38,922 bases of DNA, from NCBI GenBank assembly GCA_934590505.1, contig CAKTPC010000005.1, forward strand, positions 1 to 38,922. The letters are read 5' to 3'. The first letter of the stretch is position 1. Every line of letters begins with the position of its first letter. Of the stretch, positions 29,355 through 37,972 are shown in pieces. A model generated the notes under the pieces. The model was given only the letters and a program-made list of their open reading frames with translations, searched no databases and was not told the DNA's origin. Position numbers and translations under genes: made by a program. This stretch comes from an uncultured Oscillospiraceae bacterium (GTDB lineage Bacteria; Bacillota; Clostridia; Oscillospirales; Oscillospiraceae).

Positions 29355-31232
29355 ATGGCGGAAAGATATGCAAGGCTTTATACCCTGCCTGAGAACCTCT
29401 ATACGGAGGGCGCGCCGCTCGTCATCGCGGCGGGGGCGCTGCTCAAGGATAACCAGACCGGCAAGGTGCTGGCGCAGCTCAAGTACCGTTCCATATGCAG
29501 CCGTCCTATCCGCGCGATAAAGGTGCTCATCACCGGGTACGATATGGCCAAGGCCGTAGTCTGCCGCGAGGAGCACCAGTACCTCGACCTCGAGATAGGG
29601 CGCGATGAATATTGGGGCTCGAAGGAGGCCGTCTACCTCCCCGACCGCTCGGTACGCTCGTACTCCGCGGCAGTGCTCGCGGTCTATTACGCCGACGGCG
29701 GCAGCTACGTCTCCGATTCTCAGCGCTGGGAGCCTCTGCATGAGCAGGCGGGGCTCGATACAAAGCTATGGGACAAGGAGCTTGCAAAGCAGTACCGGAT
29801 CGACACAACGCCGAGGAGCGCCTTCGTGCCCATGCGCCAGAAGGACCTGTGGCTATGCGCCTGCGGTGAGATAAACCGCAACGGTGAGCACTGCCATGTG
29901 TGCTCTCAGGAGTTTGACACGCTCATTGCCAAGCTCGACGTCGATCTTCTCCGCGAGGAAAAGACGGAGCGTCTCCGCCGCGAGGAGGAGCATGCCTCAG
30001 CCGTCGACGCCGTGCGTGACGCGCACGCAAAGAAAGCAAAGAAGATAGCGCTCATCGCCGCACCCATCGCTCTCATCGCCGCCGCGGCAATAGTTTTCTC
30101 CGTGATATCCTCCAAAAACGCCCGCGCTTATGATGAGGCCCTTGCACTGCTTGAAGCCGGGCGCTATAACGAGGCCGACGTGGCTTTCACAAAGCTCGGC
30201 AATTATAAGGACAGCGCCGAAAAGGCCGAGGAGGCCGCAGGCATGGGGCAGGAGAACACCGCCTACACCAAGGCCTGCAAGCTTCTTGACGATAAGAGCT
30301 ATGACGAGGCACACGACGCGTTCATCGCCCTCGGCAATTATGAGGACGCCGCAGAAAAAGCGCAGGAGGCACTGTATCTCAAGGCGGGCGCGCTGCTTGA
30401 GGACGGCAGCTTTGACGAGGCGCAGGCGCTTTATACCGAGCTCGGCGACTACTGCGACAGCGCAGAGCTTGCGGACAGCTTTGTCCAGCGCATGGTCAGC
30501 ATAACGACAAGCTATGACGAGAGCTGCTCTGGTCCCCTGACGACGACCTACACCTATAACAGCGAGGGCGTCCTGCTGTCCGAGACGCGGCTGTATTCCG
30601 AGTACCCGTCAATGGACGACCAGACCTTCGAGTACGCATACGCGCCCGACGGCAGCTACACCCTCACGCGCGATCAGGTCTCCTCTGTCTATGACGATCA
30701 CGGCAATCTTCTCGGTCAGGGCGGCGTGTTTCAGTATGACTATGTGTATGAATACTATGACGATGGGACATTGTGCTCCTGCACTGCCCGCGCCGAGGGC
30801 AGCGGGGACACGCTCTGGGTCGCGGAATACGACCGCCGCGGCAGCATGGACAGATATATCGAGGCCGACGGCACGGCTTACGACTTTGTAAACACCTACA
30901 AGGGAGATCTCCTGCATCAGCAGGACAAGTACGATGCCGGCGGCGCTCTGGTCGGGAACATCAAATACGAATATGACGATGAGGGCCGGCTCACAAAGAA
31001 AACCGTCATTGAAAACGGCAATGTCAGCAAAGCCGTTGTGACCGATTTTGTCTACGGCTACGTCTATGCGCCCGACGCAAAAGCAGCCGAGGAGGCGAAG
31101 AAAGCCGCAGCCGAGGAGGAAGCAAAGCTTGCCGCCGAAGCCGCCGCACAGAGCGAGGAAGCGGACAGCGCCGAGGACGCCGCAGAGACTGCTGCACCGG
31201 CGGAAACTGCCGAACCGGAAGCTGCGCAATAA
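29355..31232 (+). CDS. Zinc-ribbon, single-pass membrane protein with TPR-like repeats
   Basis: This 625-residue protein has a beta-rich N-terminal region (1-160), a zinc ribbon C-A-C-G-E-I ending C-H-V-C (about 168-183), a charged coiled coil (about 195-228), a membrane helix (about 231-252), then three tetratricopeptide-like units of ~37 residues. Each has Y-x-x-A-x-x-L-L-x-x-x-x-Y-x-x-A-x-x-x-F-x-x-L-G-x-Y-x-D-S-A. Next comes a Tyr/Asp-rich region like RHS/YD repeats (about 385-560) and an Ala/Glu tail. The membrane topology puts the repeats outside if the N-terminus is cytosolic. I do not recognise a characterised homologue; it may scaffold envelope proteins. Ribosome site AAGGAGGG. Confidence 0.65.
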   Translation: MAERYARLYTLPENLYTEGAPLVIAAGALLKDNQTGKVLAQLKYRSICSRPIRAIKVLITGYDMAKAVVCREEHQYLDLEIGRDEYWGSKEAVYLPDRSVRSYSAAVLAVYYADGGSYVSDSQRWEPLHEQAGLDTKLWDKELAKQYRIDTTPRSAFVPMRQKDLWLCACGEINRNGEHCHVCSQEFDTLIAKLDVDLLREEKTERLRREEEHASAVDAVRDAHAKKAKKIALIAAPIALIAAAAIVFSVISSKNARAYDEALALLEAGRYNEADVAFTKLGNYKDSAEKAEEAAGMGQENTAYTKACKLLDDKSYDEAHDAFIALGNYEDAAEKAQEALYLKAGALLEDGSFDEAQALYTELGDYCDSAELADSFVQRMVSITTSYDESCSGPLTTTYTYNSEGVLLSETRLYSEYPSMDDQTFEYAYAPDGSYTLTRDQVSSVYDDHGNLLGQGGVFQYDYVYEYYDDGTLCSCTARAEGSGDTLWVAEYDRRGSMDRYIEADGTAYDFVNTYKGDLLHQQDKYDAGGALVGNIKYEYDDEGRLTKKTVIENGNVSKAVVTDFVYGYVYAPDAKAAEEAKKAAAEEEAKLAAEAAAQSEEADSAEDAAETAAPAETAEPEAAQ

Positions 31233-31236
31233 ACTT

Positions 31237-31283
31237 ACATTTATATCCGTCCCCGGACTGTGTCAGGGGACGGATATAAATGT
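31237..31283. terminator. Long hairpin after the zinc-ribbon gene
   Basis: An 18-bp perfect stem (31237-31254 with 31266-31283) lies 5 bases after the stop. There is no T-run after it, so it may be an RNA-end stabiliser rather than a terminator. Confidence 0.55.
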
Positions 31284-31326
31284 GTAAAAGATTAAGAATT
31301 TCAAACTAACGGCGGATTTCAAATGG

Positions 31327-31344
31327 CTTCCCCTTGAGGGGAAG
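31327..31344 (+). terminator. Second terminator-like hairpin
   Basis: CTTCCCC-TTGA-GGGGAAG followed by GCTTTTT. Confidence 0.65.
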
Positions 31345-31401
31345 GCTTTTTGCGCCTTGTTTAGACTTTTTGACAGGCAGTGTTGTTTACAGTTCATTCA
31401 C

Positions 31402-31430
31402 TTGACTTTAGAGGGCTGGTGTGTTAGTCT
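31402..31430 (+). promoter_or_regulatory. Promoter of the FAD oxidoreductase gene
   Basis: TTGACT, 17 bp, TAGTCT. Similar in form to the promoter at 36669-36697. Confidence 0.5.
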
Positions 31431-31436
31431 AATCGA

Positions 31437-31536
31437 GGATACATTGACGCTGCTATGTCGGCTGCTGTTCCCACCGGGAACCGGGCAAACGACAGGCAGT
31501 ATATTTTTTTGCGAAAGAAAGAGGAATTGATTCAAA
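31437..31536 (+). promoter_or_regulatory. Structured leader of the FAD oxidoreductase gene
   Basis: The 100-base leader has GTTCCC-ACC-GGGAAC (31467-31481) inside a weaker pairing of CTGCTGT with ACAGGCAG (31492-31499). Seven T follow soon after (31504-31510). It could be an attenuator; no known riboswitch class is recognised. Confidence 0.35.
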
Positions 31537-32910
31537 ATGGCAGATTACGACGTAATAGTTATCGGCGCGGGCCCCGGCGGTATCTTCTCCGCCTATGAGC
31601 TGGTCAAGGCAAACCGCGGTCTCAAGGTCGCAGTGTTCGAGCTTGGCCGTCCGCTTGATAAGCGCAGATGCCCCATCGACGGCAAAAAGATCAAGTCCTG
31701 CGTCAAGTGCAATATCTGCAATATAATGAGCGGCTTCGGCGGCGCGGGCGCTTTCTCCGACGGTAAGTACAACATCACCAACCAGTTCGGCGGCACGCTC
31801 TATGAGCACGTCGGCAAGCAGGAAGCGATCGACCTTATGATGTACGTCGACGAGATCAACCGCACCCACGGCGGCGAGGGCACAAAGCTCTATTCCACCG
31901 CAAACACCGGCATCAAACGCATGTGCCTTGAAAACGGCCTGCATCTGCTGGACGCGCAGGTGCGCCACCTCGGCACCGACATAAACTACGTCGTGCTGGA
32001 GAACATATATAACGAGCTCAAGGACAGCGTGGACTTCCACTTTGAGTCCGCCGTCACAGGCGTCGCCAAGGCCGAGGGTGGCTATGAGGTCCAGCTCGGC
32101 AGCGAGAGCTATACCTGCACCGACTGCATCATCTCCGTCGGCCGCAGCGGCAGCAAGTGGATGGAGTCTGTCTGCTCCTCGCTGGATATCCCGACCAAGT
32201 CCAACCGCGTCGACATCGGCGTGCGCGTGGAACTGCCCGCGGAGATATTCTCTCACCTCACCGATGAGCTCTATGAGAGCAAGATAGTTTACCGCACTGA
32301 GAAGTTTGAGGACCTGGTGCGCACCTTCTGCATGAACCCGCACGGCGTCGTCGTCAACGAGAACACCAACGGCATCGTCACCGTCAACGGCCACAGCTAT
32401 GAGGACCCCGCAAAGCACACCGAGAACACGAACTTCGCCCTGCTCGTCTCCAAGCACTTCTCCGAGCCGTTCAAGGACTCCAACGGCTACGGTGAGAGCA
32501 TCGCGCGCCTGTCGAACATGCTCGGCGGCGGCGTCATGGTACAGCGCTTCGGTGACCTTGTCCGCGGCCGCCGCAGCACCGAGCGCAGGATCCAGGAGAA
32601 CTTCGTCACGCCGACCCTTGCCGCCACTCCCGGCGACCTGAGTCTTGTCATCCCCAAGCGTATTCTCGACGGAATCATCGAGATGATCTACGCTCTTGAT
32701 AAGATCGCTCCCGGCACTGCCAATGACGACACTCTGCTCTACGGCGTTGAGGTCAAGTTCTATAACATGGAAGTCGAGATCGATGACGATCTTCAGACCA
32801 AGTGCCCCGGTCTGTATGTCATCGGGGACTGCTCCGGCGTCACGCACTCTCTGTCCCACGCCTCTGCAAGCGGCGTACACGTGGCGCGCCACATTCTGTC
32901 AAAGCACTGA
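31537..32910 (+). CDS. FAD-dependent dehydrogenase, COG2509-like
   Basis: This 457-residue flavoprotein has the dinucleotide motif D-V-I-V-I-G-A-G-P-G-G-I-F-S-A (residues 4-18), a cysteine-rich stretch C-P-I-D-G-K-K and C-V-K-C-N-I-C-N-I (about 45-62) with M-S-G-F-G-G-A-G-A-F-S-D-G-K after it, and the C-terminal FAD motif G-L-Y-V-I-G-D-C-S-G-V. These features match the COG2509 group of uncharacterised FAD dehydrogenases, which lies near geranylgeranyl reductase-like enzymes. The cysteines may hold a metal. The substrate is unknown. Monocistronic between a promoter and a terminator. Confidence 0.85.
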   Translation: MADYDVIVIGAGPGGIFSAYELVKANRGLKVAVFELGRPLDKRRCPIDGKKIKSCVKCNICNIMSGFGGAGAFSDGKYNITNQFGGTLYEHVGKQEAIDLMMYVDEINRTHGGEGTKLYSTANTGIKRMCLENGLHLLDAQVRHLGTDINYVVLENIYNELKDSVDFHFESAVTGVAKAEGGYEVQLGSESYTCTDCIISVGRSGSKWMESVCSSLDIPTKSNRVDIGVRVELPAEIFSHLTDELYESKIVYRTEKFEDLVRTFCMNPHGVVVNENTNGIVTVNGHSYEDPAKHTENTNFALLVSKHFSEPFKDSNGYGESIARLSNMLGGGVMVQRFGDLVRGRRSTERRIQENFVTPTLAATPGDLSLVIPKRILDGIIEMIYALDKIAPGTANDDTLLYGVEVKFYNMEVEIDDDLQTKCPGLYVIGDCSGVTHSLSHASASGVHVARHILSKH

Positions 32911-32916
32911 TATCAT

Positions 32917-32946
32917 AAGGGCAATGCCATGCGCGGTATTGCCCTT
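32917..32946 (+). terminator. Terminator of the FAD oxidoreductase gene
   Basis: A 12-bp stem with one G-T pair (32917-32928 with 32935-32946) is followed by GATTTTTT. Confidence 0.85.
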
Positions 32947-33023
32947 GATTTTTTATCATTATGCGTGTATATTTGGAACGTATTTTCAAATTTATACTAT
33001 CTCTGCTTTCAGGAGGGCACCGC

Positions 33024-34664
33024 ATGGCAAAGAAGCAGAATTTTATACACGGCGCAGCGATACTCACCGTCGGCGTTATCATAATGAAGCTGCTGGGCTT
33101 CATCTATAAGATACCCCTCGGCAACATACTGGGCGATGAAGGATATTCCATGTTCACCAGCGCCTACAGTATTTATTTCATCTTCTTCACTCTGGCGACA
33201 GCCGGTCTGCCCGTCGCACTCTCGCGGCTCATTGCCGAAGCCGACGCGAACGGCCGCGCAAAGCAGGAGGAAAAGACCTTCCGCGTCGCGCTCGCGACCT
33301 TCGCGGTGATAGGCACCATCTTTGCGCTGATACTGTTCCTGTTTCCGGAATGGCTCGCCGCGAAGTACCTTGAGAACCCCGACGCTGCGCTGAGCATAAA
33401 GGCCATGGCGCCGTCGATACTGCTGGTGTGCCTTGTCTCCGCCTACCGCGGCTACTGTCAGGGCAACGGCAACATGATCCCCACGACGGTGGATGAGGTG
33501 CTCGAAGTGCTCTTCAAGGTCATCTCCGGGCTTATCCTCGCCTCGTGCCTGCTCAGGGCCGGTTACGGCAAGCCTGTTGGCTCCGCCGGCGCAATACTCG
33601 GCGTCTCCATCGGCTCGGTCATTTCGCTGCTGTATATGATAATATACAAGCGCCGCCATTACTCCGAGCTCTCCGCTCCTTATACCTCCGGTATCCATGA
33701 CCCGAATGACACGCCTGACGACGATGAGGTAGTCGACTCCGCATGGAAGATCGTGAAGGACATTCTCTCCATCGGCATACCCATCGCCTTCGGCGCATGC
33801 ATCATGGCCATCCTCAACTCTGTCGACTCCAAGCTCTGCATGAACCGTCTCCAGTCCGCCGCGGGCTTCTCCTATTATCAGGCGAAGGTGCTCTACGGCG
33901 TATACGGCAAGGCGCAGACGCTCTTCAACCTCCCCGCGGCCTTCATAACGCCGCTCACGATAGCTATCGTCCCGGAGATATCCGGCGCTATCGCCAAGGG
34001 TGCGAACGCCGCCGCACGCAAGACCTCGGCGGACGCAATGCGCATCTCCGCCGTCATCAGCCTGCCGATGGGCGTGGGTCTCACGGTCCTCGCCTACCCG
34101 ATAATGAACGTCCTCTACCCCAACAGCAACGCTGCAGGTCCGGGTCTCTTGGCGATAATGGGTGTGGCCTCGTTCTTTGTCTGCACGGTGCTGATGGAAA
34201 ACGCCATTCTTCAAGCCTCTGGGCATGAAAAGCTCACTATGGTCACGATGATAAGCGGCGGGCTTGTGAAGATCGTCGTCAACTGGTTCCTCGTCGCGCA
34301 GCGCTCTATAAACATATACGGCGCGCCGGTCGGAACTCTTGTCAGCTACGTCGTCATGGCGCTGATGAATTATATCTTCATCTGTGTCTCTCTCAAGCAC
34401 CGCCCGAAGCTCCTCGGCATCTTCTCCCGTCCCCTCGCCGCGAGCGTCCTCATGGGCGCGGCAGCCTGGGCGATATACGGCCTGTGCGCGCGCTTCATCG
34501 GCGCTGTCTCTTGGTCGCGCATCGCACTGTGCATGCTCGCGGCCATCGCCGTCGCGGTGATAGTGTACCTTGTGTCGACCATCGCGCTCCGCTCCATCAC
34601 CAAAGAGGACATGAAGCTCATCCCCGGCGGTGAAAAAATCGCGAATTTCTTGCACATTCGTTAA
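33024..34664 (+). CDS. SpoVB-like MOP-superfamily lipid flippase
   Basis: This 546-residue membrane protein has about 14 helices. Its N-terminus (H-G-A-A-I-L-T-V-G-V-I-I-M-K-L-L-G-F-I-Y) and motifs such as P-L-G-N-I-L-G-D-E-G-Y and A-Y-R-G-Y-C-Q-G fit the stage V sporulation protein B/MurJ-type polysaccharide exporter group. Such proteins flip lipid-linked precursors and SpoVB is needed for spore cortex in Bacillus. The synteny with rqcP downstream echoes the Bacillus spoVB-mazG-rqcP (yabM-N-O) order and supports the SpoVB call. AGGAGGG precedes the ATG at 33024. The cytoplasmic loop D-P-N-D-T-P-D-D-D-E-V is acidic. Confidence 0.85.
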   Translation: MAKKQNFIHGAAILTVGVIIMKLLGFIYKIPLGNILGDEGYSMFTSAYSIYFIFFTLATAGLPVALSRLIAEADANGRAKQEEKTFRVALATFAVIGTIFALILFLFPEWLAAKYLENPDAALSIKAMAPSILLVCLVSAYRGYCQGNGNMIPTTVDEVLEVLFKVISGLILASCLLRAGYGKPVGSAGAILGVSIGSVISLLYMIIYKRRHYSELSAPYTSGIHDPNDTPDDDEVVDSAWKIVKDILSIGIPIAFGACIMAILNSVDSKLCMNRLQSAAGFSYYQAKVLYGVYGKAQTLFNLPAAFITPLTIAIVPEISGAIAKGANAAARKTSADAMRISAVISLPMGVGLTVLAYPIMNVLYPNSNAAGPGLLAIMGVASFFVCTVLMENAILQASGHEKLTMVTMISGGLVKIVVNWFLVAQRSINIYGAPVGTLVSYVVMALMNYIFICVSLKHRPKLLGIFSRPLAASVLMGAAAWAIYGLCARFIGAVSWSRIALCMLAAIAVAVIVYLVSTIALRSITKEDMKLIPGGEKIANFLHIR

Positions 34665-34701
34665 TTTTTATGGGAAACTCTTATTATATTGCATTTTTCT
34701 C

Positions 34702-34730
34702 TTGATAAACAGTGAAAAGTGTGGTAGAGT
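34702..34730 (+). promoter_or_regulatory. Promoter of the HU gene
   Basis: TTGATA, 17 bp, TAGAGT. The leader of about 105 bases contains two imperfect hairpins (CTGCTGT with ACAGCGGGCAG at 34735-34756; GAGTATTCC with GGGAACACTC at 34765-34795). Confidence 0.6.
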
Positions 34731-34841
34731 TTGTCTGCTGTCCGAACAGCGGGCAGTACGGCAATGAGTATTCCACCGCCTTTTGGGGAACACTCCAATA
34801 AACAGGCATCAGCCGTAGAATCAATTAGGAGGAAATATATA

Positions 34842-35117
34842 ATGAATAAGGCAGAACTCGTAGCAGCCGTCGCAGAAAAGACCGCTCTTTCCAAGAAGGA
34901 CAGCGAAAAGGCTGTTAACGCAGCATTCGAGGCTATTACCGCAGCACTCGTCGGCGGCGACAAGGTTCAGCTCGTCGGCTTCGGCGCATTTGAGGTCAAG
35001 GAGCGCAACGCTCGCGTTGGCCGTAACCCCAAGACCAAGGAAGAGATCCAGATCCCTGCAAGCCGCGTTCCCGTTTTCAAGGCCGGTAAGGCTCTGAAGG
35101 ACGTCGTCGCAAAGTAA
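34842..35117 (+). CDS. hup: HU family DNA-binding protein
   Basis: This 91-residue histone-like protein begins M-N-K-A-E-L-V-A-A-V-A and contains G-F-G-A-F-E-V-K-E-R-N-A-R-x-G-R-N-P (about 47-64), the DNA-intercalating arm, and ends F-K-A-G-K-A-L-K-D-V-V. It compacts and bends DNA. The strong AGGAGG and codon bias (few rare codons) suggest high expression. It is transcribed alone between its promoter and terminator. Confidence 0.95.
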   Translation: MNKAELVAAVAEKTALSKKDSEKAVNAAFEAITAALVGGDKVQLVGFGAFEVKERNARVGRNPKTKEEIQIPASRVPVFKAGKALKDVVAK

Positions 35118-35134
35118 GAATACGTTTTGATTTT

Positions 35135-35165
35135 CAGCCGCCTTTCCGTTCAGAAAAGGCGGCTG
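35135..35165 (+). terminator. Terminator of the HU gene
   Basis: An 11-bp stem (35135-35145 with 35155-35165) followed by TTTTAT. Confidence 0.85.
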
Positions 35166-35243
35166 TTTTATAATACCATCGGCCGGCTTGCGCGTGTACA
35201 CTCTTGTCAGCTGATGGTGTAACTTATCAACAAGGAGTTCATG

Positions 35244-35486
35244 ATGAGGCTCGATAAATACTTGAAGGTTTCCCGGCTGATAAAGCGCCGCACTGTCGCA
35301 AACGACGCCTGCGACGGCGAGCGCGTCAGCGTAAACGGCAGGCAGGTCAAGGCCAGCTATCAGGTCAAGGTCGGCGATGTGATAGAGATTGCCTTCGGCC
35401 AGCGCACGCTCAAGGTCGAGGTCACCGCCGTGACCGAGAATGCGACCAAGGCGGACGCGCCCGCGATGTACAAGGAGCTGCAGTGA
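35244..35486 (+). CDS. rqcP: S4-domain protein RqcP (YabO/Hsp15-like)
   Basis: This 80-residue protein reads M-R-L-D-K-Y-L-K-V-S-R-L-I-K-R-R-T-V-A and continues V-S-V-N-G-R-Q-V-K-A-S-Y-Q-V-K-V-G-D, almost the RqcP consensus. RqcP binds stalled 50S subunits and helps RqcH add alanine tails in ribosome quality control. The ATG at 35244 gives better spacing from AGGAG than the one at 35241. It overlaps the next gene by one base (TGATG), so both are coupled. Confidence 0.92.
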   Translation: MRLDKYLKVSRLIKRRTVANDACDGERVSVNGRQVKASYQVKVGDVIEIAFGQRTLKVEVTAVTENATKADAPAMYKELQ

Positions 35487-35962
35487 TGACAGAGCAGGAG
35501 CGCGCAGAGCTCGAGCGTCTCAAGGCAGCGCTCAGGCAGGTGAACGAGAACTCCGGCTACGGCTCGGACGCGACCTTCACGACACGGCTCGTGTTCAGAA
35601 CGGCAGTGCTGCGCTATTGGCACGCTGACCGTGACGGCGCGGTGTACCGGATGTTTGAAGCGTTCACGGAGCTTGACGGCGGCGCGGAGCTTACCCGCCT
35701 TCGGTGCAGCTCTGCCGATGAGCAGCGCCGCGCGATGGACGCCCTCGCCGCAAGGCTCGCACAGGCGCTTCCGGATGTTCCCGCCGAGGACACGCGGGAG
35801 CTGTGCTATGCCTGCATGTGCGCCGTCTCCGGCAGAAGCAGTCTCGCCGAGGAATACAGCGACGCGCATAAAGCGGCACAGGATCAGATGAATCCGCTCG
35901 TCCCGATCACCGTCATTATTGTTATCGCCGCGCTCGTCTTTCTCGCGTACAATTTCGCATAA
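35486..35962 (+). CDS. Tail-anchored protein of unknown function
   Basis: This 158-residue protein has a charged helical N-terminal half (E-Q-E-R-A-E-L-E-R-L-K-A-A-L), a middle region with C-Y-A-C-M-C-A near residue 110, and a C-terminal membrane helix (about 138-157, V-P-I-T-V-I-I-V-I-A-A-L-V-F-L). It does not resemble YabP, which holds this place in Bacillus. It may anchor to the membrane and act near the ribosome rescue or spore process, but this is guesswork. Translation is coupled to rqcP. Confidence 0.6.
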   Translation: MTEQERAELERLKAALRQVNENSGYGSDATFTTRLVFRTAVLRYWHADRDGAVYRMFEAFTELDGGAELTRLRCSSADEQRRAMDALAARLAQALPDVPAEDTRELCYACMCAVSGRSSLAEEYSDAHKAAQDQMNPLVPITVIIVIAALVFLAYNFA

Positions 35963-35973
35963 CATAAGCAAAA

Positions 35974-36002
35974 CAGGCTCACCGCAAAATGCGGTGAGCC
36001 TG
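35974..36002. terminator. Bidirectional terminator
   Basis: A 13-bp perfect stem (35974-35986 with 35990-36002), A-rich and T-rich flanks, between convergent genes. Confidence 0.85.
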
Positions 36003-36009
36003 CTTTGCT

Positions 36010-36423
36010 TTATATCATGTACTGCTTCAGAGCGTCGGGCGCAGTCTCGGGGTCCATCGAAATGCTGATGACGAACTCGATGTTCTCCTTATCGGAGTAT
36101 GCCGCCAGCCACTGGATAAAGCCTACCAGCGAGCCCTCGGACTTGTCGTCCACAAGCTTGAAGAAATTATCAATGAAGAAGTGGGTAATGTCATAATTGC
36201 CTGCATGTATACCGGAAATGAAGCCCCTCAGGAACTCATAGCTGCCGATATCGTAGCTGCCGGCGTCGATAAGACGCGCTTTGTAAGGAATGTCATAAGT
36301 GAGTTTGCGGTCCTTCTCGATGCAGATAACGTCGCCGGTATCCTCATCGACCGCTTTGCATACCAAGCCCACCAGAGCTTTCGTCTTGCCGGATCCCTTC
36401 AGGCCTATAATCAGTTTGACCAT
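36010..36423 (-). CDS. Small P-loop NTPase-like protein
   Basis: A 137-residue protein starting M-V-K-L-I-I-G-L-K-G-S-G-K-T-K-A, a clear Walker A motif, with H-F-F-I-D-N-F-F (about 81-88) as a Walker B-like strand. Only the first half of a P-loop fold is present, and the chain is too short for a kinase lid or ATPase arginine-finger helix. Similar small proteins are common in Clostridia without known function. The ATG at 36423 is chosen over GTG at 36432, which sits too close to the ribosome site. Confidence 0.65.
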   Translation of the reverse strand: MVKLIIGLKGSGKTKALVGLVCKAVDEDTGDVICIEKDRKLTYDIPYKARLIDAGSYDIGSYEFLRGFISGIHAGNYDITHFFIDNFFKLVDDKSEGSLVGFIQWLAAYSDKENIEFVISISMDPETAPDALKQYMI

Positions 36424-36432
36424 AATAACCAC

Positions 36433-36668
36433 TCTCCCTGTAAATTATGTTTAGATTTTCGTAAAACGGAAACCGGCACCGAGCCGATATCCCTTAAGAA
36501 CAGATTAACATTTTTCTTCGCCGTTCGCAAGAGCGATATGTGAATCGTCGGTAAATTTTCTGCTGGACACGATGTTAGGCAAGGCTATACACAAGTGTAC
36601 GGCATGTCAAAACACGTTTGCGGTGCAGTAAAAAAAGTTGAAAATACCGAGAGTTTTCAGTGATTTCC
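36433..36668. other. Gene-free AT-rich interval
   Basis: No gene or strong hairpin is visible. A small palindrome TACACAAGTGTA lies near 36589-36600. It probably carries the upstream control region of the dehydratase operon and a weak promoter for the P-loop gene. Confidence 0.4.
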
Positions 36669-36697
36669 TTGACTATCGAGTGCTGATGTGCTAAACT
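36669..36697 (+). promoter_or_regulatory. Promoter of the 2-hydroxyacyl-CoA dehydratase operon
   Basis: TTGACT, 17 bp, TAAACT. The leader is about 78 bases with a GC-rich part (36709-36749) able to form GC-stem hairpins. Confidence 0.6.
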
Positions 36698-36782
36698 TTT
36701 GTCATAAAGCGAGCGCGCCTGCGATGCGCTGCGGCACGCCCGCTGTGCGGAAAACGGAAAAATTTCAAAAGAGGTGTATTGC

Positions 36783-37970
36783 TTGAAAGATCTTAAGCAT
36801 CTTATCTATTTTGAGAATCTTCTTCAGGATGCTCAAAATGAGCTTGTCACTCAGGCAGTGAACGAAGGCAAGTATGCTCTGGGCTATAATTGCTACTACA
36901 TACCCGAGGTCCTGCTTAACCTTCCCGGCTGCTTCTCGTCCAGACTGAGAGCACCGCGCTGCACATCCACCGATGTCGCCAGCTACTACATGACCAATCG
37001 CACCTGCCCCTATGCCCGCTCTATTCTCGAGCGCGCCATCGAAGGCGGCTACAACTACCTCAACGCCCTTTTCGGCGCGGAGTGCTGTGCTACGATGGAG
37101 CGTATGGAGGAGCACTTCTTCCTCATTAACCCCGTGAAGAACGACAGGTTCTTCGTCACCCAGATCGATCCGCCCATGAAGGGCGACAAGACGAACCTTG
37201 ACTACTACAAGGCACAGCTCAAGCTCAAGGTCGTCGACAAGCTGCACGATGAATACGGCATCGACACCTCCGAGGAGGCCATGCGCAAGGCTATCGAGGA
37301 GCATAACGAGATAAGCCGCATCATCACCGAGATCGGCAGCTTCCGCAGGGCGGAAAACCCCAACATCACCGGCTATGAGTTCCACGTCATCGAGCTTGTC
37401 AGTCAGGTCTGCCCGCACTATCTCATCAAGCCCTATCTTGAGGAGACGCTTGAGGAGCTCAAGACCCGTGAGCCGGAGCCCAAGTTCCCGTTCCGCGCAA
37501 AGGTCGTGCTCGTCGGCTCCGAGATAGATGATCCGGAGTTTACAAAGCTCGTCGAGAGCTGCGGCGCGATGGTCGTTGCAGACCGTTACTGCTTCGGCTC
37601 CTTCCCCGGCCGTGAGCAGATCGAGATCCGCGACGGCGAGAGCGCATACGACGCCATCTGCCGCCACTATCTGTTCTGGAACCAGTGCGCCCGCTTCATG
37701 GACGGCGAGAAGATAGACCAGCGCCACAGCGAGGTCAAGCGCCTTGTCGATGAGTTCCATGCCGACGGCATCATCTATGAGAACATGAAGTTCTGTGAGT
37801 TCTGGAGCTATGAAAAAGTCCTCGCCCACCACATTTTCACAAACGAGCTCGGCATCCCCACCTGCACCATCGAGAAGGAATACGCTCTCGGCGCGGTCGG
37901 CCAGCTCCGCACCCGCTTCCAAGCCTTTATTGAGTCTCTGGAAATCAAGCAGATACAGGGAGGCAAGTGA
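36783..37970 (+). CDS. 2-hydroxyacyl-CoA dehydratase subunit (HgdB/FldB-like)
   Basis: A 395-residue subunit of the D-subunit family (PF06050), which carries an oxygen-sensitive [4Fe-4S] cluster and removes water from 2-hydroxyacyl-CoA by a ketyl-radical mechanism. The cysteine-rich stretch L-R-A-P-R-C-T-S-T-D-V-A and T-N-R-T-C-P-Y-A-R-S (about 58-80) and the later A-D-R-Y-C-F-G-S are typical. Substrate class (glutarate, isocaproate, phenyllactate) cannot be assigned. Start is TTG at 36783 with AAGAGGTG six bases before. The initiator ATPase (HgdC type) is not in the window. The next subunit follows by 2 bases. Confidence 0.82.
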   Translation: MKDLKHLIYFENLLQDAQNELVTQAVNEGKYALGYNCYYIPEVLLNLPGCFSSRLRAPRCTSTDVASYYMTNRTCPYARSILERAIEGGYNYLNALFGAECCATMERMEEHFFLINPVKNDRFFVTQIDPPMKGDKTNLDYYKAQLKLKVVDKLHDEYGIDTSEEAMRKAIEEHNEISRIITEIGSFRRAENPNITGYEFHVIELVSQVCPHYLIKPYLEETLEELKTREPEPKFPFRAKVVLVGSEIDDPEFTKLVESCGAMVVADRYCFGSFPGREQIEIRDGESAYDAICRHYLFWNQCARFMDGEKIDQRHSEVKRLVDEFHADGIIYENMKFCEFWSYEKVLAHHIFTNELGIPTCTIEKEYALGAVGQLRTRFQAFIESLEIKQIQGGK

Positions 37971-37972
37971 AT

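Noticed and set aside
31453..34655. Long minus-strand frames opposite the FAD oxidoreductase and the SpoVB-like gene
   Set aside because: No recognisable motifs; the plus-strand proteins have complete conserved features.
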